Part shown: one piece after another, positions 17,542 to 26,346 of the stretch | Numbering within the stretch: the first letter of the stretch is position 1 | Layout of the letters: each line of letters begins with the position of its first letter | NCBI GenBank assembly: GCA_963422705.1 | Contig: OY730443.1 | Location: forward strand, 930,001 to 994,000 | Length of the DNA stretch: 64,000 bases | Reading direction: 5' to 3' | Origin: G963422705 sp963422705 | GTDB lineage: Bacteria > Poribacteria > WGA-4E > WGA-3G | The notes under the pieces: model-generated | What the model was told of the DNA's origin: nothing | The model's database searches: none | Seen by the model: only the letters and a program-made list of their open reading frames with translations | Translations under genes and position numbers: made by a program

Positions 17542-18801
17542 CTAAAGGCTTGGGATTGTTAAGGGAGTCCCTTCAAGTTTAGACATCAGTTTTCGAAAGG
17601 CGTTCAGTTGTGGGGCGATGCTGTGAGGTTCATCGGTTTTGTTCTCAAGCGCTTCCACCGTTTTAATCCCATTGCCGGTGATAGCCACGACGACGCGCTC
17701 ATCAGGCCCGATGCACCCGCGCTCAATCAGTTTCTTCGCGGCAGCGAGTGTCACGCCGCCCGCCGTTTCCGTGAAAATCCCTTCTGTGGACGCGAGGAGC
17801 TGCATCGCCTCAATAATTTCGTCATCGGTGGTATGCTCACCCATGCCCCTCGATTCACGTACCGTATTTGCTGCATAGATACCGTCGGCAGGGTTGCCAA
17901 TGGCTAACGATTTCGCGATAGTATGCGGTTTGACGGGTTTGACAAAATCACTATCTTCTTTAAGCGCGGTGACAATCGGCCCGCATCCTTCCGCCTGCGC
18001 AACGTGAATCTTGGTGAACGGTTTATCTATTAGGCCCAATAGATGGAATTCCTTCAGGGCCTTGCCAATTTTTGTGATAAGCGAGCCACCCGCCGCGGGC
18101 GCAATAATGTGGTGAGGTGTCTCCCAACCGAGCTGCTCGATTAACTCAAAACAGAGCGTTTTAGAACCTTCCGCATAGAATGGACGGATATTAATATTGA
18201 CAAAAGCCCACGGATAGAGACCTGCGATTTCACTGCACAGCCGGTTTACCTCGTCGTACGTCCCCATGATACCGACAACGGTTGGGGCGTAAACCAGCGA
18301 TGCAACAACTTTCCCTAGCTCCAAATCCGCGGGGATAAAGATGTAGCAATTTAAATTCGCAATTGCGGCATGGGCGGCAACCGAATTTGCCAAGTTGCCT
18401 GTAGAAGCGCACGATACCGTGCCAAAATCGAATTCCTTCGCTTTGCTTAGCGCTATCGCGACAACCCGGTCTTTGAAAGAGAGCGTGGGGTAACAAACCG
18501 AGTCATCCTTGATATAGAGCTGTTTCACACCAAGCGCATCACCGAGATTTTTTGCATGAATTAACGGCGTCATGCCGGAATGAAGCCCGTCTGTCGGTTC
18601 CCCGTCGATAGGGAGGAGTTCGATATATCGCCATAGACTTTCAGGCCCTTGCTCAATTGAGCGCCTTGAGATAGATTTTTGAATCATTTCGTAATTATAG
18701 TCCACTTCTAGTGGGCCAAAACAGAATTCGCAAACGTGAAGTGGCAACTTCGGATATTTCCGTTCACATTCGCGACATTTTAAGCCTAAAACTTTTTCCA
18801 T
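17542..18801 (-). CDS. thrC: Threonine synthase
   Basis: A 419-residue PLP enzyme making L-threonine from O-phosphohomoserine. The N-terminal zinc-ribbon-like 'LKCRECERKYPKLPLHVCEFCFGPLEVDY' is common in this class; the PLP lysine is in 'PTLSFKDRVVA', followed by 'CASTGNLANSVAAHAA' and 'IAPAAGGSLITKIGKAL'. The ATG at 18801 starts the zinc-ribbon segment; upstream pairing is weak. The last three or four residues and the TAG stop are in the end hairpin of the tnpB element, so the native C-terminus was probably replaced. With lysC this gives part of the aspartate-to-threonine route. Confidence 0.95.
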   Translation of the reverse strand: MEKVLGLKCRECERKYPKLPLHVCEFCFGPLEVDYNYEMIQKSISRRSIEQGPESLWRYIELLPIDGEPTDGLHSGMTPLIHAKNLGDALGVKQLYIKDDSVCYPTLSFKDRVVAIALSKAKEFDFGTVSCASTGNLANSVAAHAAIANLNCYIFIPADLELGKVVASLVYAPTVVGIMGTYDEVNRLCSEIAGLYPWAFVNINIRPFYAEGSKTLCFELIEQLGWETPHHIIAPAAGGSLITKIGKALKEFHLLGLIDKPFTKIHVAQAEGCGPIVTALKEDSDFVKPVKPHTIAKSLAIGNPADGIYAANTVRESRGMGEHTTDDEIIEAMQLLASTEGIFTETAGGVTLAAAKKLIERGCIGPDERVVVAITGNGIKTVEALENKTDEPHSIAPQLNAFRKLMSKLEGTPLTIPSL

Positions 18802-18910
18802 TTTTTATCTTTGCCTCGTGCTATCAGCGTTTTTATCGTAAGATTTTGATGCAATTGTGCCATGAGATTCCCCCTCACTATCCGAACGTTATCGGGACAA
18901 TTTAAAGAAT

Positions 18911-20230
18911 TTAAATCGTTAAAATGATTTCAAAATCATTGTTGCCGGGTTGTAATGCAATTCGTACAAACAATAGGTGCGTGCCTATCCAGGTGACTGT
19001 CTCCGCGTTAGATGCGGCTAAACGCAAACCGCCATAGTCACCCCAAAGCACTACCCCGTAAGGCATCGTCTTCGTAGATTGAATCGTAAAGGTGAAGTGC
19101 AATCGTGAGCGATGCCTTCGCGTCGAAAACCGTTCCGGCTTTGGCAGATGATATTCGATGCTTTGTGGTACAGCCGGAGCATCCGGTATTGGGTGTGAGA
19201 TATAGTTTTTCATGTCAACCGGCTCCATGGTACCTCCGGTAAACGTGAGATAACAGGTTGCATCGTAATAAAAAAATGTTACCTCCTTTCCTGTAGATAC
19301 CGCTGTTCCGTTCTGTGGGGGCTTCGCACCTGCCACGGGATTCACAACGACGCAGGTTGGTTCGGTTTGCCGGCAATTTTTCTGGTAATCCGTAACCATT
19401 TCAGATAATGGTAAAAGTTTTGTGGTATCGCCGCGGGCCACGTGCGAAAAATAAGCATCCAATCGTTCCAGCATTTCTGAGCCTAATTCACTAACTTCAA
19501 GGGCGTTAATATGTTGCACATAGCCTAGCCAACGGTTCCATGCTCTATTCTCCACATAGACATCGTAACTTCGCATGCCTTCTAATAGCGCAGCGCGAAG
19601 ATTAAGGCAGTCATTTTTCCGAGAAACGGATGAAAGGTAAGGGAGCCCGACAATTCCTGCTGTTGCCGGTGCGCTGAAATTATGCTGTTCTGCGGATGGA
19701 TAAAAGCAGCCAAATGGGCATCCGGTATCAGTTTCGGTATCCGCGTGCCCGTACCCCCATAACCCCTTAAACTGTGTTTTCTCCAGGGCGTGCAGCAGCA
19801 GGTGATGTTTCCACGCCGCCCCTGCAACAACTGGCGCTGCATTAGGAATGACGCGTTTGAGTTTATCCCATTCGGAGTTAACAAACTTAGGCAACTTCTG
19901 TCGCGTTTCAACGAGATGTGCCGCAATCGCCTGGGTACTAGCCGGCGTGTTCAGGCGATTGTTAAAATCATCACTCCCTTCAGTTCCACAATTTGCCTCC
20001 CAGAAAGGCTTAATATCTAACATGAGCAACGGTTCATCACCATATCCTGTCTTCCACGCGGTGATATCCTTCGCTAAAAATCTAGCCGACTCCGTCGTGC
20101 ATGCCCAAGTTACTGGGATACCGTATTTGTGCGCCATTTTTGCTAACAGGCGCGTACCATCACGCAATTTCTTCCGGGAAATCTCTCCGGGAGCGGCCGC
20201 AATCGCGGTACTTACGAGCGCATAGTTCAT
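18911..20230 (-). CDS. Uncharacterised protein, polysaccharide deacetylase-like N-terminus
   Basis: A 439-residue protein without a signal peptide. Its beginning ('KLRDGTRLLAKMAHKYGIPVTWACTTESARFL', then 'DEPLLMLDIKPFWEAN') has the rhythm of the NodB/glycoside hydrolase-deacetylase barrel, where a strand ending in 'YGIPVTW' follows a helix. The C-terminal ~150 residues look all-beta. No complete catalytic motif could be assigned, so the enzyme class is open. It starts five bases after the HpaI-type aldolase gene, implying translational coupling and a shared pathway, perhaps degradation of a sugar or aromatic acid. Confidence 0.6.
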   Translation of the reverse strand: MNYALVSTAIAAAPGEISRKKLRDGTRLLAKMAHKYGIPVTWACTTESARFLAKDITAWKTGYGDEPLLMLDIKPFWEANCGTEGSDDFNNRLNTPASTQAIAAHLVETRQKLPKFVNSEWDKLKRVIPNAAPVVAGAAWKHHLLLHALEKTQFKGLWGYGHADTETDTGCPFGCFYPSAEQHNFSAPATAGIVGLPYLSSVSRKNDCLNLRAALLEGMRSYDVYVENRAWNRWLGYVQHINALEVSELGSEMLERLDAYFSHVARGDTTKLLPLSEMVTDYQKNCRQTEPTCVVVNPVAGAKPPQNGTAVSTGKEVTFFYYDATCYLTFTGGTMEPVDMKNYISHPIPDAPAVPQSIEYHLPKPERFSTRRHRSRLHFTFTIQSTKTMPYGVVLWGDYGGLRLAASNAETVTWIGTHLLFVRIALQPGNNDFEIILTI

Positions 20231-20235
20231 CTTTT

Positions 20236-20943
20236 CTATTCTAAAAACACAGTAACACCCATATCCGCGTATTTTTCACGGGTGCCCGGATTGCCGTTTC
20301 TAAAGCAGACAGCCGTCGGATTTCCCTCTAACGCTTTCGCAACGTAGGCGACACAAGCATCCACTGTCTGGAGCGCGTGATGAGGATGGCTTTCAATACT
20401 GAACGTCAAATCCGCGGGCCCGAAGGAGAGACAGTCAACCCCCAGTTTCGCGAGTCTCCCCGCATGCGTTACCGCCTCAATTGATTCAATTTGCATCCAG
20501 AGCACACCGTAATTATTCCACCAGTCGGCGTATTCAAGGCGTTCCCGCCCCGATGAATTTTTTCTCGCACCACCACCCCAACTGCGGATGCCCTGCTGCG
20601 GGTAGTAAAAGGCAGACACGGATTCATTCACCGTTGATTCTAGTTCCACCTGGGGTACCTCAATCCCAGAAGGCCCCAAGTCTAGATAGTTACCGATGAG
20701 ATACGCATTTCGTGTGTGTTTAATCCGAAAATTGACGGGGATATCCAACTCATCTGCCATATCACAGAAAGCAACAAGCTGAGCTTCACTAAATGCAGAA
20801 TGTTGGCTATCCACCGCAACGAAATCGTAACCACCGTCCTCCACTCTTTTGACAAGATTATCACGGGGTGTCATCATTGAGACAGAAGCGCCGTAAACAT
20901 GCTCCCCATCGCGAATTCGCTGTTTCAAATTTTTTGCCGACAT
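20236..20943 (-). CDS. HpcH/HpaI aldolase/citrate lyase family protein
   Basis: A 235-residue class II-type aldolase of the HpaI family, which cleaves 2-keto-3-deoxy or 4-hydroxy-2-oxo acids with a divalent metal. Signatures are 'GGYDFVAVDSQHSAFSEAQL', 'GIEVPQVE' with the metal-binding Glu, 'LWMQIESIEAV' and 'CLSFGPADLTFSI' with the metal Asp. The length is near normal. The segment between the two metal ligands carries 'YYPQQGIRSWGGG', resembling the family's 'PPxGxRG' loop. It has its own promoter and leads a two-gene unit with the deacetylase-like protein; the true substrate is unknown. Confidence 0.92.
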   Translation of the reverse strand: MSAKNLKQRIRDGEHVYGASVSMMTPRDNLVKRVEDGGYDFVAVDSQHSAFSEAQLVAFCDMADELDIPVNFRIKHTRNAYLIGNYLDLGPSGIEVPQVELESTVNESVSAFYYPQQGIRSWGGGARKNSSGRERLEYADWWNNYGVLWMQIESIEAVTHAGRLAKLGVDCLSFGPADLTFSIESHPHHALQTVDACVAYVAKALEGNPTAVCFRNGNPGTREKYADMGVTVFLE

Positions 20944-21014
20944 AGATTCGTCTCCGTTACTAACGCGTGCTCACTTAACGTCATTTGATAAATCCGCTCC
21001 ATAATTGCCATACA

Positions 21015-21044
21015 ATTATAACCCAAAAAACGGAGGGACGTCAA
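21015..21044 (-). promoter_or_regulatory. Sigma-70-type promoter of the HpaI-type aldolase unit
   Basis: On the minus strand TTGACG (21044-21039) and TATAAT (21020-21015) are 18 bases apart, about 70 bases upstream of the aldolase start. It is back to back with the promoter at 21072-21101. Confidence 0.7.
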
Positions 21045-21071
21045 TAGATTTACGTCGCATCCCGAATTCGC

Positions 21072-21101
21072 TTGACAAATCACCTCGTTTTATGTTATAT
21101 T
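21072..21101 (+). promoter_or_regulatory. Sigma-70-type promoter of the Gfo/Idh/MocA gene
   Basis: TTGACA at 21072-21077 and TATATT at 21096-21101 with an 18-base spacer, about 37 bases before the start codon, which has AAGGAG at 21124-21129. Only 27 bases separate it from the divergent promoter. Confidence 0.75.
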
Positions 21102-21137
21102 TTCCTGCACAATTTGAAAACAGAAGGAGCAGTCCTA

Positions 21138-22163
21138 ATGTATCGTGTCGGTATTATCGGCTTAGGCAATATTGCTTCGCGCTATTCAAATCCTGATGAA
21201 CCGTATCCGTATTGCCACGTAGGCGGCATCCGTTTTTGTCAAACAACTGAACTGGCGGCAGTCGCCGACATGTCCCCTGAACGCCAAACCGAATTCCAAC
21301 AAACGTGGGCGCCCGCATTTCCGGCTAACACCATCAACTACTATGAAACCGACGTGGAGATGCTTGAAAATGAGAATTTGGATATCGTGGCGGTTTGTGT
21401 ACGTGGCCCCCATCATTATCAAGTGATGCAAAACGTTTTGAAGGCGGATATCAAGGCAATTTTTCTTGAAAAACCCGCCGGATGTTCACTAGAAGAAGTC
21501 GATGCAATGACAGCCGGCGCCGACGCAAAGGGGATACCGATTATTGTCGATTATACCCGGCATTGGGGGCCGCACCTCATTCACCTGCAATCCCTTATCC
21601 GAGATGGACTTATCGGGGAAGTACAAACCGTTATTGGCTACTGCGGTGGCGGCATACTCTCATTTGCTATCCACACAACAGACATGATTTGCCAATTCGC
21701 GGGGTACGCCCCAATTTCGGTGACAGGTTTCGTCGCAGGGGGCGGAAACGTGCCGGCCCCATACGAACCGGAACCCGCAATTGTCGGTGCTACGATTCGA
21801 TTTAAAAGTGGTACAGTAGGGCACCACGTAGGAAACCATGGCGCACGTGGCGCGTTCTCTGTTGATATCCTCGGCAGTAAAGGGACTGTGAACGCAGGCT
21901 TCTATACTCAGACAGTTGTGCAGGTAGAAGGCAAACGGATTGACACCACCACACTCGGGTTTCCCGAAAACGCAAGCCCTTTCAAGGTGGCTTATCAGCA
22001 AATTACCGACTTTCTTGACGGGGGTGCCCTCCCTGATTGCGCGCGGGATGAGTATACCGCCGTTAACGAACTCGGATTCGCTACAATTGAGAGCGGGCTC
22101 ACAGGCGAAACGATACAACTTCCATCCAAACACCGGAAACGCCTGATTTTCGCCAATGGCTGA
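21138..22163 (+). CDS. Gfo/Idh/MocA family oxidoreductase
   Basis: A 341-residue NAD(P)-dependent dehydrogenase. The Rossmann glycine motif is 'VGIIGLGNIASRYSNP', the conserved 'EKPAG' lies near residue 118, and the C-terminal domain follows with 'YTRHWGPHLIHLQSLIRDGLIGEV'. The start at 21138 is supported by AAGGAG and by the Rossmann strand beginning there; the frame is open back to 21072 inside the promoter. The gene is divergent from the HpaI-type aldolase, so the two may be co-regulated. The selenoprotein candidate starts 52 bases downstream on the same strand. Substrate not determinable. Confidence 0.93.
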   Translation: MYRVGIIGLGNIASRYSNPDEPYPYCHVGGIRFCQTTELAAVADMSPERQTEFQQTWAPAFPANTINYYETDVEMLENENLDIVAVCVRGPHHYQVMQNVLKADIKAIFLEKPAGCSLEEVDAMTAGADAKGIPIIVDYTRHWGPHLIHLQSLIRDGLIGEVQTVIGYCGGGILSFAIHTTDMICQFAGYAPISVTGFVAGGGNVPAPYEPEPAIVGATIRFKSGTVGHHVGNHGARGAFSVDILGSKGTVNAGFYTQTVVQVEGKRIDTTTLGFPENASPFKVAYQQITDFLDGGALPDCARDEYTAVNELGFATIESGLTGETIQLPSKHRKRLIFANG

Positions 22164-22215
22164 TATGATAAATACCGCCGATGAACCCGACATGATATAC
22201 CCATAACGGAGAGAC

Positions 22216-22953
22216 ATGGCAACTTTCAAGGAACTGAAACTCACATCCCGGCTATTTATGCTCAGCTATCGTTATAAACGTTTTGATACAACCCCGTACA
22301 CCCCACTGCAGCTACCGTTGAATCGGTGCCGCATTGCGCTCATTACGACAGCGGGACTCCATACGCCTGAGCAACACCCCTTTGATGGAACAGTGAGAAG
22401 AGGCGATGTTTCGTATCGTGAGATTCCTAAAAGCGTCGCAACCGAAACGCTTTGTCACGCGCATAAAACGGAGATTTACCAGGAGAACGGAAGAACATTC
22501 GATGTCAACCTCGTTTTTCCGTTGGATAGGTTTCGGGAACTCGAAAACAGTGGCACCATCGCGGCGCTCAACCATAGGCATTTCAGCTTCATGGGTTCCA
22601 TTCCGCAACCCCGACGGCTGATTGCAGAAACCGCGCCGGAAGTTGCCAGGCAGCTGATAACTGACGGCGTCAACGTTGTCTTCCTAACCCCTTTCTGAAC
22701 TTTGTGCAATCAGTCTGTAGGATTGATACAACGTGCCGTTGAAGAAATCGGTATCTCCACTGTCTCGATTGCGCTGGTGAAGCACATCGCAAAGAAGGTG
22801 AAACTGCCGCGGGCCCTGCTCGTGCCCTATCCATTTGGACATCCACTCGGAGAAGCGGATAACCCGCGGTTACAACATGAAATCATCGCTGAAGCGCTTG
22901 CACTCCTACAGGATGAAACCCCACCACCGACACTACGACACAAAAAGACGTGA
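22216..22953 (+). CDS. GrdB-like (glycine/sarcosine/betaine reductase B family) selenoprotein candidate with in-frame TGA
   Basis: The reading frame from ATG 22216 (GGAGAG upstream) meets TGA at 22696-22698 and then continues in the same frame for 84 more codons to a TGA at 22951-22953, giving 245 residues if residue 161 is selenocysteine. The sequence around it, 'FLTPF-Sec-TLCNQSVGLIQ', forms a Sec-x-x-Cys redox motif, and the downstream part 'RAVEEIGISTVSIALVKHIAKKVKLPRALLVPYPFG' is typical of GrdB/PrdB-related proteins. Both halves together are one domain, so termination at the first TGA would destroy it. A strong hairpin follows (22702-22731). The family reduces C-N bonds in glycine-type compounds; the role of this short stand-alone version is unknown. 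No selA/B/C/D genes are in the window. Confidence 0.78.
22702..22731 (+). promoter_or_regulatory. SECIS-like stem-loop after the in-frame TGA
   Basis: A ten-pair stem with one bulged A: TTGTG (22702-22706) pairs with TACAA (22727-22731), one G-U pair included, and CAATC (22707-22711) with GATTG (22721-22725). The nine-base loop AGTCTGTAG has G in its second position. The loop begins 16 bases after the T of the TGA, within the usual bacterial SECIS geometry. Confidence 0.65.
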
Positions 22954-23158
22954 GCGCTCAATACAAGCAAAAGGAGCTTATTCATTGTATCTTCGGGCAG
23001 GATACCCCGCTGCTTTCGCTCGGGGAGGAATGCCCGCTCCTGTATTGTGTCGAAAAAAGGTTTGATTTTCTATCAAAAATGCTGTATCATGATAGTATCA
23101 CGTTGGCAGACATACGAAGCGTTGCCGCTTGGTAACGTGTCTGCCTACCCACTTCGTA

Positions 23159-23185
23159 GGTTAGAACCTTATACCGTTCTATAGG
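23159..23185. repeat. Small palindromic repeat, short form (copy in IS copy 3)
   Basis: Arms TTAGAACC and CCGTTCTAT flanking a short centre; nearly the same as 4828-4855 read on the other strand. It lies between the left-end hairpin and the tnpB start. Confidence 0.65.
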
Positions 23186-23212
23186 GGTTAAAAACGTGAT
23201 ACGTGAAAACCG

Positions 23213-24420
23213 ATGGCGAAAAAAGGTAGCAAGCCAGATGCTTGCCAAAGCAATAAAAAACAAAAACACGCGCGCCGGACGTATAAATATCAGATACGCA
23301 AACATCCGAAAAATAAGCGTCTTGGCAATATGCTTGATGACTTGTGCGATGTTCACAATCACTTTCTCAAGCTTGAGAACCGCTATTATCGTAGATACGG
23401 TAAATATGCCGGACGTTTCCGCGAAACGGCGGTTTCGCCCTACGCTTGCAACCGCATTTGACAAACTTGCTGAAACGCACAAAAAAACACTGGGCTTGGA
23501 TACCTCGTGATACACTTGACGCGGTAATCATACGCCTCCACATTGCTTTTGAAAGATTTTTTGACATCCCCGGCGTCGGGCGTCCGAAATATAAGAAACG
23601 CGGAAAATATCGTTCTGCAAAGTTTCAAAGTGGTTATCTCCTTGAAGAAGGACGTGTCCGCCTCTCTTTCAAAGCATGGGACGAAGACGCACAAAAATTT
23701 AAGTTCAACAAACGCTGGTTCTCTTTCCATCATCATCGCAAATGGAAAGGGAATGTGAAGTACATCCAAAATCTTCGCGACAATGCTGGAAACTATTGGC
23801 TTTCTGTCGTGACGGATGATACCTCCAAAGAAGTGCTGTCTGCTACGGGTGAAAGTGTAGGTGCAGACTTCGGACTGAAGGACGCATTTTTAACGTTGAA
23901 CACGGGCGAGAAAATACAATCGCCACAATTCTTGAAACACGCCTTGACAGAACTTCGCAAAGGCTACAAAAGTCTTTCGCGGAAAGTCAAAGGTTCTGGC
24001 AACTGGTGGCGGTGTCTTCGCGCGCTTGCGCGATTGTATCGGTACATCTCTAACCAACGCAAAGATTGGCATTGGAAGCTTGCCACCGACCTGTGTAGAA
24101 GGTTTGACCTTATCGCTACCGAGACGCTGAACCTTGAGGGCATGAAACGCCTCTGGGGCCGGAAAGTCTCGGACCTTTGCTTCGGGCAGTTTGTTGAGAT
24201 TCTGAAGTTCAAGTGTTTCAAACATCATCGTGAGTTCCGTCAAGTTGGACAATGGACACCGACAACGAAGCCGTGTTCGGATTGTGGACATCACAACGAA
24301 AAACTTTCTCTTTCTGACAGGCAGTGGACGTGTCCTGAGTGTGGTTCCCACCACGACAGAGACATCAACGCGGCGATTAACATTTTGAGGGCTGCTTGTT
24401 GTCCCTCTGTGGAGCGATAA
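23213..24420 (+). pseudogene. tnpB of IS copy 3, broken by a frameshift
   Basis: The N-terminus starts at ATG 23213 ('YKYQIRKHPKNKRLGNML', a usual TnpB beginning) but this frame ends at 23461. The rest of the protein continues in another frame, open until TAA at 24420, so a single-base indel lies around 23420-23446. The C-terminal part keeps the full catalytic set: RuvC-I 'GADFGLKDA', RuvC-II 'TETLNLEGM' with the canonical Glu, zinc finger 'CSDCGHHN...CPECGSHH' and RuvC-III 'DRDINAAINI'. It belongs to a different TnpB group from copies 1 and 2, and to the same group as copy 4. The lesion is recent, as the rest is well preserved. Confidence 0.85.
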
Positions 24421-24494
24421 TAAGACGGTGGACGCTTGGAAAACCGCAGTCGCTACGAAGCACAAGCCCCTGCCTTTAGGCAGTGGGTGCCTTG

Positions 24495-25055
24495 ACCAAG
24501 GCCGAATCCGGGGGCATGCTTGTCGAACAAGCCATCCATCACCTCGATATCTGGCTCTGGCTCTACGGAACGGCTGATTCCGTCTACGGCGTCACCAGCC
24601 ATGTACCGCTCGGCGGCACATATCCTGCTCAGCAGAAAGCCGTCGAAAACAACGCCGTGCTCACCGTTCGATTCAAAAATGGCGGTGTTGGAATGATGAT
24701 TAAAAGCTGGGTAGCCGAAATTGGGAATAGTGGCAACGGGCTTATTACTAGCAGAGGCTCCGCAACGCTTATCCAACACCGCCTCCGTTGGAAAACACAC
24801 GATATGCCCACGGCAGAAGAGTTTATCGCCCCTGTACCGGATGATGACACCTACCGCAATATCCACCCCGCGCAACGTGAACGACGGTATTGGGCGATGG
24901 CAGCTAAGGGCGCGAGTATTGCGCACTGGTTGGAATGCATTGCGGGTGAAGCAGTACCGACAACACACGGGCGCATTGGGCGCGCCGGCATTGAACTCGC
25001 GGAGGCTGCCTATCGCTCTTCAGATACCGGCAAGCCCATGACGTTACCGTTGTAG
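24495..25055 (+). pseudogene. Gfo/Idh/MocA oxidoreductase, C-terminal half only, truncated by IS copy 3
   Basis: About 185 residues, starting abruptly at the right end of the element with 'AESGGMLVEQAIHHLDIWLWLYG', which is the middle of the C-terminal domain of the family, and ending with 'AYRSSDTGKPMTLPL'. The Rossmann domain with its cofactor motif is missing, and no matching N-terminal half is found on the other side of the element, where the GrdB-like gene ends. The insertion was therefore accompanied by a deletion, or the element now marks a rearrangement junction. The frame can be read from ATG 24483 but the first codons belong to the IS end. Confidence 0.85.
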
Positions 25056-25075
25056 CGCACGCGCATAACGAAACG

Positions 25076-26161
25076 TTAAATTTCAGGTACCCGCACCGAA
25101 ACCTCTTTACCGGATTCATGGGAACGGAAAATTCCGTCCATGATGACATTTGTCAGGAGGACACCCTCCGGCGGTATCGGGGACGGGCCATCCGATTTGA
25201 CGGCTTCACGGAACGCTGTCATCTGCGCCTCCCAGACGTCAACCTCCGGAAATCCACCAAAACGGATGGTTGTCATCCCCTCAGGTGGCTCCGGCGCGGC
25301 GGTAAGCCCTTCAGCCGCGACTAGCTTCCTCAGTTCATCCGGGTACGCGTCCGCATATACAACCGGGCCGTCTAAAGAGATGCCGGCCTCTTTACCCAGG
25401 CAAAAATTGCCGCCGAGGGAGTCTTGGTGAACCGCCCACGATACCTTAAAAACCATGACACCGCCGTTTTCGAATCGCACCCACGCCGCACCAAACTCCT
25501 CTACATCCATAATCCCGCGCCACCTCGGCTCTTGCTGAGAAATATAATCCTCCGTGATGGCTGAAACACGCACCGGCTTTGGATACCCCATGGCATACAA
25601 GGAATTATGCATGTTGTAAACACCGATATCAACCGTCGCCCCGGCACCGGCTGTCTTTTTATAGATAAACGTGTGCCCCGGATTGCCACGACGACGACAC
25701 CCCGCGGATTCGGAGTAGTAGATGTCACCAAGGAGCCCCGCATCAACCACCTTCTTCGCAAATTGGAGCCGCGGGTTAAACGTGCTGTGCAGACCGATTT
25801 GCAAGATTTTTCCCGATGCTTTCGCCGCCCGCATCATCGCTGTTGCATCCGTTAGTGTCGCCGCCATCGGTTTCTCGCAGAAAACGTGCTTACCCGCATT
25901 CAACGCCGCAACCGTCGGCCGGCGATGCCCTTGATTGTACGTACAGACACTCACCGTGTCAATCTCGTCCATTTCAAGCATCTTGTTATAACTTCTGAAG
26001 ACGTGTTTTTGAGGTACACCCCACTCTTCCGCGGCTTGGCGGGCCTTACTCTGAAGAATATCGCACACCGCTACCAGCTCAAACCCACCCGCTTTCTCAT
26101 ACGCCCTCCGGTGAGCACGCGAAATACCACCTGTACCAATGATACCCACTCGAATAGTCAT
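25076..26161 (-). CDS. Gfo/Idh/MocA family oxidoreductase
   Basis: A 361-residue dehydrogenase with 'VGIIGTGGISRAHRRAYEKAGGFELVAVCD' at the N-terminus, 'NAGKHVFCEKPMAATL' with the conserved EKP near residue 95, and the C-terminal domain with 'GAGATVDIGVYNMHNSLYAMG' carrying Asp and His residues near the active site. GGGAG stands seven bases before the ATG at 26161 and a promoter is found at 26281-26309. It is convergent with the truncated relative at 24495-25055. Substrate unknown, probably a sugar or polyol. Confidence 0.95.
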   Translation of the reverse strand: MTIRVGIIGTGGISRAHRRAYEKAGGFELVAVCDILQSKARQAAEEWGVPQKHVFRSYNKMLEMDEIDTVSVCTYNQGHRRPTVAALNAGKHVFCEKPMAATLTDATAMMRAAKASGKILQIGLHSTFNPRLQFAKKVVDAGLLGDIYYSESAGCRRRGNPGHTFIYKKTAGAGATVDIGVYNMHNSLYAMGYPKPVRVSAITEDYISQQEPRWRGIMDVEEFGAAWVRFENGGVMVFKVSWAVHQDSLGGNFCLGKEAGISLDGPVVYADAYPDELRKLVAAEGLTAAPEPPEGMTTIRFGGFPEVDVWEAQMTAFREAVKSDGPSPIPPEGVLLTNVIMDGIFRSHESGKEVSVRVPEI

Positions 26162-26280
26162 CTTAGCACTCCCTCACACGTTAGATGCACTCGCCGGAGA
26201 CAACGTTAACGCTACATAGCATTACCTAACTTTCACAGAACGTTAAGCCCAGCAAATACAGAAAATTGAATTGATGTCTC

Positions 26281-26309
26281 ATTCTAAGCAACATTCGCTG
26301 CGAATGCAA
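26281..26309 (-). promoter_or_regulatory. Sigma-70-type promoter upstream of the Gfo/Idh/MocA gene
   Basis: On the minus strand TTGCAT (26309-26304) and TAGAAT (26286-26281) with a 17-base spacer, giving a leader of about 110 bases before the start at 26161. It separates this gene from the defence-like operon upstream. Confidence 0.6.
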
Positions 26310-26346
26310 GAGAAAAAGGAGATACGAAAACGAAACCGAGACGTCT

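Larger units (their letters stand above)
16020..17556 (-). mobile_element. IS200/IS605-family element with truncated tnpA (copy 2)
   Basis: An element with intact tnpB and only a 3' remnant of tnpA. Its two end hairpins share the CTAAAGG core with the other copies: 16027-16047 (right end, next to recD2) and 17534-17554 (left end, overlapping the end of threonine synthase). It cannot supply its own transposase. The insertion lies between two genes transcribed in the same direction. Exact end bases are not certain. Confidence 0.82.
23085..24490 (+). mobile_element. IS605/IS1341-type element carrying a frameshifted tnpB (copy 3)
   Basis: A plus-strand element without tnpA. The left end is placed by 'GTATCATGATA' near 23088, which recurs at the left end of copy 4 (60125-60137), followed by a hairpin with arms GGCAGACA and TGTCTGCC at about 23105-23145. 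The right end is the hairpin at about 24464-24488 with the CTTTAGG loop common to all copies. It separates the GrdB-like gene from the C-terminal half of an oxidoreductase gene. Ends are approximate. Confidence 0.72.
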
